This document shows positions 19,222 through 29,947 of a stretch of 64,000 bases of DNA, one piece after another. The translations under genes and the position numbers were made by a program. Numbering within the stretch: position 1 is the first letter of the stretch; every line of letters begins with the position of its first letter. Source of the stretch: Phycomyces nitens (lineage: Eukaryota > Mucoromycota > Mucoromycetes > Mucorales > Phycomycetaceae); the NCBI GenBank assembly GCA_022702545.1, contig JAHRBC010000002.1, positions 5,580,001 through 5,644,000 on the forward strand, in the 5' to 3' direction. The notes below the pieces were generated by a model. That model was given only the letters and a program-made list of their open reading frames with translations, searched no databases and was not told the DNA's origin.

Positions 19222-20534
19222 AACATAGTTTTAGAGGTTACTAGACAAATAGCTACTAGAATATAAATAAACTAGCACTGAATGATCCGTTCGTATTTCT
19301 AGGTTTGGGTTGCCTAGCAATAAAGGTCTAAACCTTTCCAGCCCAAATATGATAGCATAGATTTTGCGACGGTTAGTAGACCATAACTGTTGATGTTTGT
19401 TCAAAGATTTGGATATAAATACAATATGCTTAGTGCATCCATCCTCCGCTTTTTGGTACAGAATAGCAGATACACCATAGAGCAAGTCATCAGTTTGCAT
19501 GTAAAACTTCTTACTCATATCTGGGGCATGTAATACCGCACTTGATAATAGAACTTGCTTAATGACTTCTAGGCATTATGTATGTGTGTTATTCCATTTT
19601 TCTTTGACATTAGATTCATAGCGTAATTGATCCAAGGGTGCAGTTAGTTTGGAGCTCAATGGAATATAGTCTCTCATGAATGTGATAGTTCCCATGAGTT
19701 TTCTGACTTGTTCTGCAGATTGACAGATTGGCCATTCCTGAATGTTGTGGGTAGAGTAAAAATAAGAAAGATACGAAAGAATTTGTGAGAACTTGTGTAG
19801 GGTGTTTATTATGAAGAAAAAGGTTATGTTTCTACACAGAACTAACTACTGATATTTATATGTTTTCTGATTTATAATTCAGTATATGCTTTGGTAATAT
19901 TTATCACGATGAGTCATCTTCCAGGAGTATTGTCTTTCTGGAAAGATCCAGAGAGACCTATTGATATGATACTTCTCCAGTCAGATCAGCCAGAGAGCTT
20001 TGGTAAAGAAGAGCATTTATGCTATTGGTAATATTTTAATATTCCAACCCAGATACTTGGGTAATGTTTTTAGAATTATTAATTCATTGTAGTTGTAGTC
20101 TCTCAATCAAGTATTCATATAATCAACGAAATATGTAGATGGAATATGATGATGCCATTAGATAAATATGTGTATATCTGTATATCCTATATTATGGTGA
20201 TAACAATAATAATAATAAATAATAATCAATTATGTGTATGATGATCTGTGTATTGGATAATCTCATAAAGCCAGATCCATTTGACTGGAATAGCTGAGGA
20301 TATTATTTTATCCTTCAGTCTTACTCTCAGATTCAGCAGTGATCAATACTCATTTACAACACTGAATATTTGATAGTTTTTGAAAGTCTATTTTGGTAAT
20401 ACCAGGGCCAATGACAAATCCCAAGGTAAAGATCGTAGTTTGGAAAAATTTGCATTTTTGTACATTGAGTTTCAGATTAGCAGATGTAAGCTTGTTTATC
20501 ACTGTTTGTATGAGTTGAGCATGTTGAGCAGGGG
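19222..20534 (-). pseudogene. Ty3 copy 3 RNase H and RT thumb remnant (interrupted)
   Basis: RNase H residues (MQTDDLLYGVSAILYQ, NRRKIYAIIFGLERFR) at 19231-19518. The catalytic Asp-Ala-Ser of copies 1 and 2 reads Asp-Asp-Leu here and the Glu is Lys. Then RT thumb sequence to 19742, the solo LTR at 19743-20361, and RT continuing at 20362-20534 up to the copy 2 insertion. Confidence 0.9.
19743..20361. repeat. solo LTR, family B (619 bp), target duplication CTGAA
   Basis: Starts TGTTGTGGG and ends TTTACAACA, flanked by CTGAA at 19738-19742 and 20362-20366. Contains an ATA/AAT trinucleotide tract near 20200-20225. No coding potential. Confidence 0.9.
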
Positions 20535-20760
20535 TGTAGCAAAATTACTAAAACACGATAAGTCAATTTTACTTGATATTTATTTTTAAAGTAAAAGAGA
20601 AACTGAAATTCTGTCTGTTGTAGGATTTGTGTATAAATACTTGACTGGGTGTTAATAGGGCTTTTAGATATTAGTGTAACTTAAATCTACTTGAGTGGAT
20701 TTTGTTACTTAGTTTTTGTTAAGCCAATTTGTAATAGTATTTAAAGGTGGTTTTACCACA
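20535..20760 (-). repeat. 3' LTR of Ty3 copy 2
   Basis: 226 bp, TG...CA on the minus strand, with the polypurine tract at 20761-20772 just upstream in element orientation. Confidence 0.94.
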
Positions 20761-20887
20761 CTCCCCCCAGCCAGGTTCAATTATGATTGAAACGACTTGT
20801 TAGTCTAATAATCCAAAAAAAAACAAAACAAAACAAAAAAAACCGACTTGGATAAAAAAAAAAAAAAAAATGTGAAAAATAAAAGTT

Positions 20888-21181
20888 TTAGAGTTTACGA
20901 GGTCGTCCTCTCTTTCGTACAGGTTGGTTTTGGACGGTGGTAGGTAATGTCATTGTCCGTGTGCGTTTTGTCCCGATTGTTATAGCATTGGAATTGGTAG
21001 TTGGTACCTCGCTATCGGTTTTTCTTGGACGCCCTCTTTTATGAACAGGTTGTATGACTGTAGCGACCTTAGCAAGCATTGCTTTGTTTTTTTTTTTCTT
21101 CCAGTCTTTTCCAGTACTTGCGAATGGGTTCCGGTGAGCGAAATTCGCTAGCCGAAATCCAAGAATTTTCACGTTCTCCAA
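20888..21181 (-). CDS. Ty3 copy 2 Pol C-terminal tail with two AT-hook motifs
   Basis: Overlaps the end of the Pol frame. A homopolymer run (T tract at about 21088-21099) has shifted the frame, so the chromodomain-bearing Pol ends at 21069 while the tail is read in the neighbouring frame. The tail carries two RGRP cores: KRGRPRKTDS and RKRGRPRKL. In copy 1 the equivalent tail is in frame with the chromodomain, so the shift here is secondary. Confidence 0.8.
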   Translation of the reverse strand: MENVKILGFRLANFAHRNPFASTGKDWKKKKNKAMLAKVATVIQPVHKRGRPRKTDSEVPTTNSNAITIGTKRTRTMTLPTTVQNQPVRKRGRPRKL

Positions 21182-23897
21182 GTCCTTTCCATTTAACCAA
21201 AAATAGACGAGATTGACCTGCGTCTTTATGGTCTCGTATTTCGTCTACTTCGACATATTCATCTTCGATAGCAGTTTCATCAATGTTCACCACTTTTAGT
21301 TCTGATGGTGTATAGTCACGATGTAATAGCTCATTCGTTTCATCGCGCAATACATAGTTGTTACTTTCCGTTTTGCGAACGACTACAAATGGACCTTCGA
21401 ATAGTGGCGATAGTTTTGTATCTCTCGATGGTAATCGTACCATGACTGTTTGTCCCAAAGGTATATCGATAAGGTAATGTTTCTTGTTAAATTTCTTGTC
21501 ATATTCTTCGATAAGTTGCATTGTACGTTTCTTAATTGCAGGAAATACTATTGTTGACATTTTTTCTGCTCGCTGAAGTATTTCTTCTTCAGTAAGACAT
21601 TCTATGGTTGTAGATGGCTGTGTATCGTTGGCAGAGTAGTCTCCAGGTTTATTAACCTTACGCGCAAACATAAGTGAGAATGGGCTTGAACCAGATCTGG
21701 TACGGATCTTCAAATTGCAGCATAGTTGTGCTGTAGGTAGTATGTCATCCCAGTTTCTGAAGTCTTGTCCACATAATTTGCGCAAGGTATTTGTTATCAT
21801 TTTGACGCTAGTTTCAGCAATTCCATTTCCTTGTGGGTAGTAGGCAGTCGAAAATTTATGTTTGATACCCAGAATCTGGGTAATAGATTGCATCAAGCTG
21901 TTCCTGAATTCCCTACCATTATCCGATTGAATGAATCGTCCTACGATTGCAATACCATAATCTCCAAATATCCCTGTTAAGACTTTGGCTACAGTGTCAC
22001 TTTGTTTGTTGGGTAATGGTCTGGCAATAATGTATCTAGTTGCTACATCGACCACTACCAATATGTATAGGTTTTGGTTTTCGGTAACTGCAAAAGGTCC
22101 TGCCAAATCCATTGCAATATGATCGAATACATCCCAAGCCACTATGCTTTTCTTGGGGTTGTACCCTCTTTTTACAATGGTATGTTGCGCACAAGGTATA
22201 CAGTTCGATATGATTTCCTTGCATTCTTTATACATTGATGACCAATACATACCATCACTTAGTAGTGATTGTACTACGCCTTCTATGCCAAAGTGTCCCA
22301 TTTTGTGAGCTTCTTCCACCAATGACTTTCTGTCAGCTAGAGGTGGAATCAAATAATCTAAGGTAGCTTCCTTGAATTGCTCATTGTTGAGTTTAACGGC
22401 TAGGATATGTAGGTCTTTGTCTTTGCTATGTACTATTTGACGTTTGGTGAAGTGTGATCCTCTTTTCTTTACTTCATAGTTAGATGTAACATTGGGTTCG
22501 ATGTTCTGTTGTTTTATCATAATATATTTTAGCATTTTACGGATGACTTGATCCTCCTCTTTCTTTTGTTGCACATCTTCTTCAACCGGAGGGTATAACC
22601 GGCTCAGCGCATCGGGTAGAGTGTTATCTACTCCTTTGATGTAGCTGATTTTCAGTCGCCCGTATTCGTTGAGAGTATCGACATAATTTTGGAGGTTACT
22701 GGACAAATAGCTACTAGAATATAAATAAACTAGCGCTGAGTGATCCGTTCGTATTTCTAGGTTTGGGTTGCCTAGCAATAAAGGTCTAAACCTTTCCAGC
22801 CCAAATATAATAGCGTAGATTTCGCGACGGTTGGTCGACCATAACCGTTGATGTTTGTTCAAAGATTTGGATATAAATGCAATATGCTTAGTGCGTCCAT
22901 CCTCCGCTTTTTGGTACAGAATAGCAGATACGCCATAGAGCGAGGCATCGGTTTGCATGTAAAACTTCTTACTCATATCTGGGGCATGTAATACCGCACT
23001 TGATAACAGAACTTGCTTAATGGCTTCTAGGCATTCTGTATGTATGTTATTCCATTTTTCTTTGACATTAGGTTCATAGCGTAATTGATCCAAGGGTGCA
23101 GTTAGTTTGGAGCTCAATGGGATATAGTCTCTCATGAATGTGATAGTTCCCATGAGTTTTCTGACTTGTTCTGCAGATCGACAGATTGGCCATTCCTGAA
23201 TATTCGATAGTTTTCGAAAGTCTATTTTGGTAATACCAGGGCCAACGACAAATCCCAAGGTAAAGATCGTAGTTTGGAAAAATTTGCATTTTTGTACATT
23301 GAGTTTCAGATTAGCAGCTGTAAGCTTGTTTATCACTGTTTGTACGAGTTGAGCATGTCTAGCAGGGGTACTGAATAAAATGCAGTCATCCACATAGGAT
23401 TCGACACCTTCAGTATCCCCAAGAATTATCTTGATAACTCTGCAAAATAAACTAGTAATAGTTTTTAAGCCAAAGCAGCAGGCTTGCCACTTGTATGTTT
23501 TGTTCTCAAAGGTAAAAGAAAGTACTTCTTGATCGGATTCTTTGACTTTAAATGAGTGGTAAGCATTTTTTAAGTCCAACTTTGAGAACACCATCCCTGG
23601 TTTGGCAACTTTTCGGAAAATGTCTTGAATGCAGTTGACGGCATAGTCCTCTTTGTATGAATCAGATATGTTGATATTTATCCGACGTAAGTCCTGTACT
23701 ATACGCAGCTTTGTTAAAGCGCCATCGTCTCCTTTCTTAGGGATTACTAACAAAGGAGAGTTATATCGGGCACTTGGTTCTGCTGGTACTACCAAGCCAC
23801 TCTGTAGCCATTCGTTAAGCTGCTTTTGTATTTCGGGCATGTATTTATATGGTAAGGGGTATTGTCTAATATAACAATTTGTTCCGTCTTGCTTCAT
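21069..23897 (-). CDS. Ty3 copy 2 Pol: RT, RNase H, integrase, chromodomain (942 aa)
   Basis: Begins with MKQDGTNCYIRQYPLPYKY, the RT N-terminus. RT fingers (PLLVIPKKGDDG, RIVQDLRRININI), YVDD motif about residue 170, RNase H with TDASLYG and RREIYAI (catalytic Glu present), spacer with DALSRLYPP, integrase zinc finger (HKMGHFGIEG...CIPCAQH), catalytic D,D,E in MDLAGPF, QSDNGREF, GNGIAE, and chromodomain (VEVDEIRDHKD, LVKWKGLGERENSW). All catalytic residues I can check are present, so this is the best-preserved copy. The methionine start is an artefact of the upstream one-base deletion; Pol would be made as a Gag-Pol fusion. Confidence 0.92.
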   Translation of the reverse strand: MKQDGTNCYIRQYPLPYKYMPEIQKQLNEWLQSGLVVPAEPSARYNSPLLVIPKKGDDGALTKLRIVQDLRRININISDSYKEDYAVNCIQDIFRKVAKPGMVFSKLDLKNAYHSFKVKESDQEVLSFTFENKTYKWQACCFGLKTITSLFCRVIKIILGDTEGVESYVDDCILFSTPARHAQLVQTVINKLTAANLKLNVQKCKFFQTTIFTLGFVVGPGITKIDFRKLSNIQEWPICRSAEQVRKLMGTITFMRDYIPLSSKLTAPLDQLRYEPNVKEKWNNIHTECLEAIKQVLLSSAVLHAPDMSKKFYMQTDASLYGVSAILYQKAEDGRTKHIAFISKSLNKHQRLWSTNRREIYAIIFGLERFRPLLLGNPNLEIRTDHSALVYLYSSSYLSSNLQNYVDTLNEYGRLKISYIKGVDNTLPDALSRLYPPVEEDVQQKKEEDQVIRKMLKYIMIKQQNIEPNVTSNYEVKKRGSHFTKRQIVHSKDKDLHILAVKLNNEQFKEATLDYLIPPLADRKSLVEEAHKMGHFGIEGVVQSLLSDGMYWSSMYKECKEIISNCIPCAQHTIVKRGYNPKKSIVAWDVFDHIAMDLAGPFAVTENQNLYILVVVDVATRYIIARPLPNKQSDTVAKVLTGIFGDYGIAIVGRFIQSDNGREFRNSLMQSITQILGIKHKFSTAYYPQGNGIAETSVKMITNTLRKLCGQDFRNWDDILPTAQLCCNLKIRTRSGSSPFSLMFARKVNKPGDYSANDTQPSTTIECLTEEEILQRAEKMSTIVFPAIKKRTMQLIEEYDKKFNKKHYLIDIPLGQTVMVRLPSRDTKLSPLFEGPFVVVRKTESNNYVLRDETNELLHRDYTPSELKVVNIDETAIEDEYVEVDEIRDHKDAGQSRLFLVKWKGLGERENSWISASEFRSPEPIRKYWKRLEEKKKQSNAC

Positions 23898-26053
23898 AGG
23901 AATACATACTTCTGAAGCAGGTACATTACAGAATGTACCGGGTTTGATGGCTTCGTTCTTCTGTATGGCCCCGAAATGTCTTGGAAAAAGTGTTGTCTTT
24001 CCGATTCAGTTCCATAATTGCTGTTTTCCAGATTATAATAATTATGTGTATCAAAGTTTAAATCTTGAGGTTCTGAGTAGTTCTCTTCAAATTCTTTAGG
24101 GTAACGATAAGCAATTCCCGTCATTCGGATATCCAACTTTTCGAATATATCTGTTCCCAACAATATATCAGCTTGGGCTGCTATGTGATTAGGGAAATTT
24201 ACGACTTCAAATTGGTGGGTACAGCGAAATGGAGCATCTCCATACACTACTGACAGTAATTCTGTCTGACCTAATCTCTCAGGATAATTGCTACTTTCAA
24301 GTGCAAAGTTTTTTATCACACCCTGCACTGGAAAGATTTGTTTGTGCGCAAAGTATTTATTAAATGTGTATTGGTTAATACACGTGGTGTCGGCACCAGA
24401 ATCGCACATGGCCATGAGCTTGGTTCCCTCTATGACAATAGGTGTCAATAACAATTTGTTGGATGGATTTGTTTCTCCATTAATGTCTGCCAACTTACAG
24501 TCTTCGTTGTCGAAGGGGTCAGAGCTCATGGCGTTGCTCATCGCATCTTGAATCTGGTTTCTACCAGGGTGCACAACTCCGCCGCCACTGTTGTTCCTGC
24601 GGTTGTTATTGTTGTTGTGGTGGTGGTTGTTGTAGGGAGCCCACTTGCTCTTGTTCAAGCCATCAGACGCCGAAACCGTGTTGATGGCAACGTTTCTTTT
24701 GGCTGCCAGGTTCTCTGGTCTTCTTTCCGGGTATACATCGAAGTACGCGTTGCATTTATGACCCCGGAAGTATGAGCCTTTGCAAAACTTGCACTTGCGC
24801 TCCTCCGGCATTACGGAAACTTGTTGTTTCTGCTGGCTGAACGACGTGGCTCTGAAAGGGTAGTTCTTTGAGCCCAGGTTTCTTGGAGTATTGCCAATTA
24901 TCCTGGCCTCATCATGGTTGACCATGTCCTTTCTAGTCTTCTTCCCTTGCTCGGCCTGGGTGCAGTTTTCCTCATCGTGATCTGCCTTATACCCGCCGTG
25001 TGCGCCACAGAAGAGATCGTTGGACTCTCTTGCGAATTTCCGTTTGTCCCCTTTGTTATGACGAGGGGCAGACACTCTCTTGGCGGCCTGGGTTACTTGT
25101 TCAACAGTCTTGATGAAGCTGTTGTCTTCTTTGCCCGTGCTAAGGTTGTTGAAGATTGGATTGTACCACGATGATGGAAGACTCTTTATGAAGATTTCTC
25201 CCAGTGTCGTGTCATCACTTCTGAATCCGGCCTTGTTGGCCTCCTTCAAAAAGCGCATGGAGTAGACCTCCACTGATTCCTCCTCGCGAATTGTCATATA
25301 TAAGACACTCAGTCTGTTCTTACCCCGGGTGATATTAGAGTTAAATTTCTCCTCCATCGTTTTCTTGGCCTCTGCCCATGATTCTGTCATGAACAAAGTC
25401 TCCTGGACCCAATGGTGGAAGGTAGTATGGAAGGCCAAGGTCAGTAGTTTCTTCCATCCATTCTTTCCTCCGAATCCAGTCAGGCTTAAAAAAAGCTCAT
25501 ATGCCACGGCAAAAGCATTCACGTCTTCATAAACCACTTCTCCCGGGAAATACACCATGTTCATAGCATGGATTTGAAACTTTGGTATGTCGTTGAGCGT
25601 GTAGACACAGCTCGCCGCTCCCTTGGACTCATGCCCTTCCGCTTCTTCGTTTCCTCTCGCATTGGCCTTCAACATCTCAATGTTTTTCGAGGCCAACAGG
25701 AGATTCAGTCTTGCCGTCACTATCTGTGTTCTTTTGTGAAGGCGTTCCTCGGCAATCATGTCTTCCTTGGATTGTAATCCTGGCTGGTCCATGAAAACCA
25801 TCATTTCTGAGTGGAGGTTGTTAAGCTCCTGCTCAGTCGACTTGATGTATTCAAGGAACGAAGGTTGTTTGACCTTGTCCTTCTTCTCAGTCATAATCAA
25901 CTCCTTTGTAGAAGAGTTGTACTCTTTTGACGATTCTGTCTTGTTGGACAAAATCATCTCGGTCATCTCCACATCCTCAGCAACCGATAGCTGAGCTACC
26001 TGGTTGTTGAGTGCAGATTCAGCAATATCGTTGGTTTCACAATGGTTGGCCAT
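23894..26053 (-). CDS. Ty3 copy 2 Gag-protease (719 aa)
   Basis: Starts MANHCETNDIAES. Coiled-coil N-terminus to about residue 130, capsid-like block (KFQIHAMNMVYFP, FHHWVQETLF, RFLKEANKAGF), knuckle-like CKFCKGSYFRGHKC near residue 430, Asn/His-rich linker (HHHNNNNNRRNNS), protease with CDSGADTTCIN near residue 560. The last 25 residues are a frameshift product: copies 1 and 3 have one more base near 23970/23971, and with it the frame would run on into Pol. Hence the family normally has a single Gag-Pol frame. Confidence 0.92.
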   Translation of the reverse strand: MANHCETNDIAESALNNQVAQLSVAEDVEMTEMILSNKTESSKEYNSSTKELIMTEKKDKVKQPSFLEYIKSTEQELNNLHSEMMVFMDQPGLQSKEDMIAEERLHKRTQIVTARLNLLLASKNIEMLKANARGNEEAEGHESKGAASCVYTLNDIPKFQIHAMNMVYFPGEVVYEDVNAFAVAYELFLSLTGFGGKNGWKKLLTLAFHTTFHHWVQETLFMTESWAEAKKTMEEKFNSNITRGKNRLSVLYMTIREEESVEVYSMRFLKEANKAGFRSDDTTLGEIFIKSLPSSWYNPIFNNLSTGKEDNSFIKTVEQVTQAAKRVSAPRHNKGDKRKFARESNDLFCGAHGGYKADHDEENCTQAEQGKKTRKDMVNHDEARIIGNTPRNLGSKNYPFRATSFSQQKQQVSVMPEERKCKFCKGSYFRGHKCNAYFDVYPERRPENLAAKRNVAINTVSASDGLNKSKWAPYNNHHHNNNNNRRNNSGGGVVHPGRNQIQDAMSNAMSSDPFDNEDCKLADINGETNPSNKLLLTPIVIEGTKLMAMCDSGADTTCINQYTFNKYFAHKQIFPVQGVIKNFALESSNYPERLGQTELLSVVYGDAPFRCTHQFEVVNFPNHIAAQADILLGTDIFEKLDIRMTGIAYRYPKEFEENYSEPQDLNFDTHNYYNLENSNYGTESERQHFFQDISGPYRRTKPSNPVHSVMYLLQKYVFL

Positions 26054-26109
26054 TTGACAGAATTTTCTTCTCTTTTATGGTAAAAAAAAAATATGCAAAT
26101 TGAAAAAAG

Positions 26110-26335
26110 TGTAGCAAAATTACTAAAACACAATAAGTCAATTTTACTTGATATTTATTTTTAAAGTAAAAGAGAAACTGAAATTCTGTCTGTTGTAGGA
26201 TTTGTGTATAAATACTTGACTGGGTGTTAATAGGGCTTTTAGATATTAGTGTAACTTAAATCTACTTGAGTGGATTTTGTTACTTAGTTTTTGTTAAGCC
26301 AATTTGTAATAGTATTTAAAGGTGGTTTTACCACA
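26110..26335 (-). repeat. 5' LTR of Ty3 copy 2
   Basis: 226 bp, matches 20535-20760 with about one difference; TATA-like TATTTATACA present on the minus strand (about 26205-26215). Confidence 0.94.
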
Positions 26336-28658
26336 AGGGGTACTGAATAAAATACAGTCATCAACATAGGATTTGACACCTTCAGTATCCCCAAGAATTA
26401 TCTTGATAACTCTGCAAAATAAACTTGTAATAGTTTTTAAGCCAAAGTAGCAGGCTTACCACTTGTATGTTTTGTTCTCAAAGGTAAAAGAAAGTACTTC
26501 TTGATCAGATTCTTTGACTTTAAATGAGTGGTAAGCATTTTTTAAGTCCAACTTTGAGAACACCATCCCTGGTTTGGCAACTTTTCGGAAAATGTCTTGA
26601 ATGCAGTTGACAACATAGTCCTCTTTGTATGAATCTGATATGTTGATATTTATCTGACATAAGTCCTGTACTATACGCAGCTTTTTTAAAGCGCCATTGT
26701 CTCCTTTCTTAGAGATTACTAACAAAGGAGAGTTATATCGGGCACTTGGTTCTGCTGTCAGGAACTGATCTAGGCAAAGGCAAGAACAGAGAAAACAGGC
26801 AGAGAGTTTGAAGATAGATTCCTTTAATAAAGATGTTGTTCGCTTGATCCTTCTATGATCAAGCTCTAGGGGTATTTATATGAATATTTCTAGCTAATTT
26901 CTACTAAGATAATTATAATGATTGGTTCTATGGAGTGTCTTTACAAGGAAAGCAAGGGAAGAATACTATTGGTCTTAGAGGTGCGATGTCCGGATCTGGT
27001 TATAATTGGTCAATCAATTTTACCAATAGGATGTTTCTTACATCTGCTGGTACTACCAAGCCACTCTGTAGCCATTTGTTAAGCTGCTTTTGTATTTTGG
27101 GCATGTATTTATATGGTAGGGGGTATTGTCTAATATAACAATTTGTTCCGTCTTGCTTCATAGGAATACGTACTTCTGAAGCAGGTACATTACAGAATGT
27201 ACCAGGTTTGATGGCTTCGTTCTTCTGTATAGCCACCGAAATATCTTGGAAAAATTGTTGTCTTTCCAATTCAGTTCCATAATTGCTGTTCTCAGGATTA
27301 TAATGATTATGTGTATCAAAGTTTAAATCTTGAGGTTCTGAGTAGTTCTCTTCAAATTCTTTAGGGTAACAATAAGCAATTCCCATCATTTGGATACCCA
27401 ACTTTTCAAATATATCTGTTCCTAACAATATATCAGCTTGGGCTGCTATGTGATTAGGGAAATTTACGACTTCAAATTGGTGGGTACAGCGAAATGGAGC
27501 ATCTCCATACACTACTGACAATAATTCTGTCTGACCTAATCTCTCAGGATAATTGCTACTTTCATGTGCAAATTTTTTTATCACACCCTGCACTGGAAAG
27601 ATTTGTTTGTGCACAAAATATTTATTAAATGTGTATTGGTTAATACATGTGGTGTCTGCACCAGAATTGCACATGGCCATGAGCTTGGTTCCTTCTATGA
27701 CAATAGGTGTCAATAACAATTTGTTGGATGTATTTGTTTCTCCATTAATGTCTGCCAACTTACAGTCTTTGTTGTCAAAGGGGTCAGAGCTTATGGCGTT
27801 GCTCATTGCATCTTGAATCTGGTTTCTACCAGGGTGCACAACTCTGCTGCCACTGTTGTTCCTGCGGTTGTTATTGTTGTTGTGGTGGTGGTGGTTGTTG
27901 TAGGAAGCCTACTTGCTCTTGTTCAAGCCATCAGATGCTGAAACCATGTTGATGACAACGTTTCTTTTAGCTGCCAGGTTCTCTGGTCTTCTTTCCAGGT
28001 ATACATCGAAGTACGCAGTGCATTTATGACCCTGGAAGTATGAGCCTTTGCAAAACTTGCACTTGCGCTCCTCTGGCATTATGGAAACTTGTTGTTTCTG
28101 CTGGCTGAACGACATGGCTCTGAAAGGGTAGTTCTTTGAGCCCAGGTTTCTTGGAGTACTGCCAATTATCCTGGCCTCATCATGGTTGACCATGTCCTTT
28201 CTAGTCTTCTTCCCTTGCTCGGCCTGGGTGCAGTTTTCCTCATCGTGATCTGCCTTATACCCGCCATGTGTGCCACAGAAGAGATCGTTGGACTCTCTTG
28301 CAAATTTCCGTTTGTCCCCTTTGTTATGACAAGGGGCAGACACTCTCTTGGTGGCCTGGGTTACTTGTTCAACAGTCTTGATGAAGCTGTTGTCTTCTTT
28401 GCCCGTGCTAAGGTTGTTGAAGATTGGATTGTACCACGATGATGGAAGACTCTTTATGAAGATTTCTCCCAGTGTCATGTCATCACTTCTGAATCCGGCC
28501 TTGTTGGCCTCCTTCAAAAAGCACATGGAGTAGACCTCCACCGATTCCTCCTCGTGAATTGTCATATATAAGACACTCAGTCTGTTCTTACCCTGGGTAA
28601 TATTAAAGTTAATTTTCTCCTCCATCGTCTTCTTGGCCTCTGCCCATAATTCCATCAT
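26336..28658 (-). pseudogene. Ty3 copy 3 RT N-terminus, protease and Gag C-terminus remnant
   Basis: RT fingers/palm at 26341-26755, solo LTR at 26756-27042, then RT start and protease at 27043-27839 (CNSGADTTCIN: the catalytic Asp has become Asn), then Gag with knuckle-like CKFCKGSYFQGHKC at 27909-28658. A stop splits the linker near 27905. The protease Asp-to-Asn change is a G-to-A transition at a former CpG. Confidence 0.88.
26756..27042. repeat. solo LTR, family C (287 bp), target duplication TCTGC
   Basis: TGTCAGGAAC...GTTTCTTACA flanked by TCTGC at 26751-26755 and 27043-27047. The minus strand shows a TATA-like block (ATATAAATACCCC). A decayed relative lies at 1962-2243. Confidence 0.92.
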
Positions 28659-29000
28659 TGTGATATTTGGTAGTAGAAAAGGGACAGTGGATACTTTGAG
28701 ACTCTTTATTGTGATTGAGAAAAAGTTAAAGTTATATCCAGTTATTGATTCAAAAAGTGTGTTAACTTAGTATTTATAATTATTGTTATAATTCTTATCA
28801 GCTTGGATATTCATTATCATAATAGCTGTGTTATCAGTTAATAGGTATTTTGGGACTTTGTCCCACAATAGATTAGGTATGGTATTTTCATATTTGGATA
28901 AGGATTTCTGGATGGTATAGTTTGTCTTGATTTTAGATAATCCAGCTATCTGGGTTTATATATCACTTTTCTCTGATATACCATTATGCCAAATACAACA
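28659..29000. repeat. solo LTR, family D (342 bp), target duplication ATCAT
   Basis: Starts TGTGATATTTGG and ends CCAAATACAACA (inverted ends), flanked by ATCAT at 28654-28658 and 29001-29005. It interrupts copy 3 Gag; the copy 2 sequence is uninterrupted. Confidence 0.92.
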
Positions 29001-29667
29001 ATCATAAACAAAGTCTCCTGGACCCAATGGTGGAAGGTAGTATGGAAGGCCAAGGTCAGTAGCTTCTTCCATCTATTCTTTCCTCCAAATCCAGTTAGGC
29101 TTAAAAAGAGCTCATATGCCACAGCAAAGGTATTCACATCTTCATAAACCACTTCTCCTGGGAAATACACCATGTTCATAGCATGGATTTGAAACTTTGG
29201 TATGTCGTTGAGCATGTAGACACAGCTCGCCGCTCCCTTGGACTCATGCCCTTCCACTTCTTTGTTTCCTCTCACATTGGCCTTCAACATCTCAATGTTT
29301 TTTGAGGCCAACAGGAGATTCAGTCTTGCCATCACTATCTGTGTTCTTTTGCAAAGGCGTTCCTCAGCAATCATGTCTTCCTTGGATTGTAATCCTGGCT
29401 TGTCCATGAAAACCATCATTTCTGAGTGGAGGTTGTTAAGCTCCTGCTCAGTCGACTTGATGTATTCAAGGAATGAAGGTTGTTTGACCTTGTCCTTCTT
29501 CTCAGTCATAATCAACTCCTTTGTAGAAGAGTTGTACTCTTTTGACGATTATGTCTTGTTAGACAAATCATCTCGGTTATCTCTACATCCTCAGCAACCA
29601 ATAGTTGAGCTACCTGGTTATTGAGTGCAGATTCAGCAATATCGTTGGTTTCACAATGGTTGGCCAT
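29001..29667 (-). pseudogene. Ty3 copy 3 Gag N-terminus remnant
   Basis: Start codon at 29665-29667 (MANHCETND, as in copy 2). A one-base loss near 29560 shifts the frame before the rest of Gag (VKQPSFLEYIKSTEQELNNL) to the solo LTR. Capsid block partly present. Confidence 0.88.
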
Positions 29668-29722
29668 TTGACAGAATTTTCTTCTCTTTTATGGTAAAAA
29701 AAAATATTGAAATTGAAAAAAG

Positions 29723-29947
29723 TGTAGCAAAATTACTAAAACACAATAAGTCAATTTTACTTGATATTTATTTTTAAAGTAAAAGAGAAACTGAAATTCT
29801 GTCTGTTGTAGGATTTGCATATAAATGCTTGACTGGGTGTTAATAGGGCTTTAGATCTTAGTGTAACTTAAATCTACTTGAGTAGATTTTGTTACCTAGC
29901 TTTTGTTAAGCCAATTTGTAATAGTATTTAAAGGTGGTTTTACCACA
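29723..29947 (-). repeat. 5' LTR of Ty3 copy 3
   Basis: 225 bp; more diverged than the other four LTR copies (for example GCATATAAATGC where the others have GTGTATAAATAC), in keeping with the greater age of copy 3. Confidence 0.92.

Larger units (their letters stand above)
20535..26335 (-). mobile_element. Ty3/Gypsy chromodomain element, copy 2: near-intact, inserted in copy 3
   Basis: LTRs 20535-20760 (3') and 26110-26335 (5'), 226 bp each and nearly identical (one CG/CA difference noticed). Target duplication AGGGG at 20530-20534 and 26336-26340. Read across the insertion, copy 3 RT is continuous. The element is about 5.8 kb with a Gag-protease frame and a long Pol frame, each cut by a single-base change. 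Confidence 0.96.
17364..29947 (-). mobile_element. Ty3/Gypsy chromodomain element, copy 3: old, 3'-truncated, host to five insertions
   Basis: Same family as copies 1 and 2. Its own pieces are 17364-18943 (chromodomain, integrase), 19222-19742 (RNase H), 20362-20534 and 26336-26755 (RT), 27043-28658 (RT start, protease, Gag) and 29001-29947 (Gag start, 5' LTR). It lacks everything beyond the chromodomain, including the 3' LTR. Stops are numerous, and many differences from copy 2 are CG to TG or CG to CA, as expected from old methylated DNA. Confidence 0.93.
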
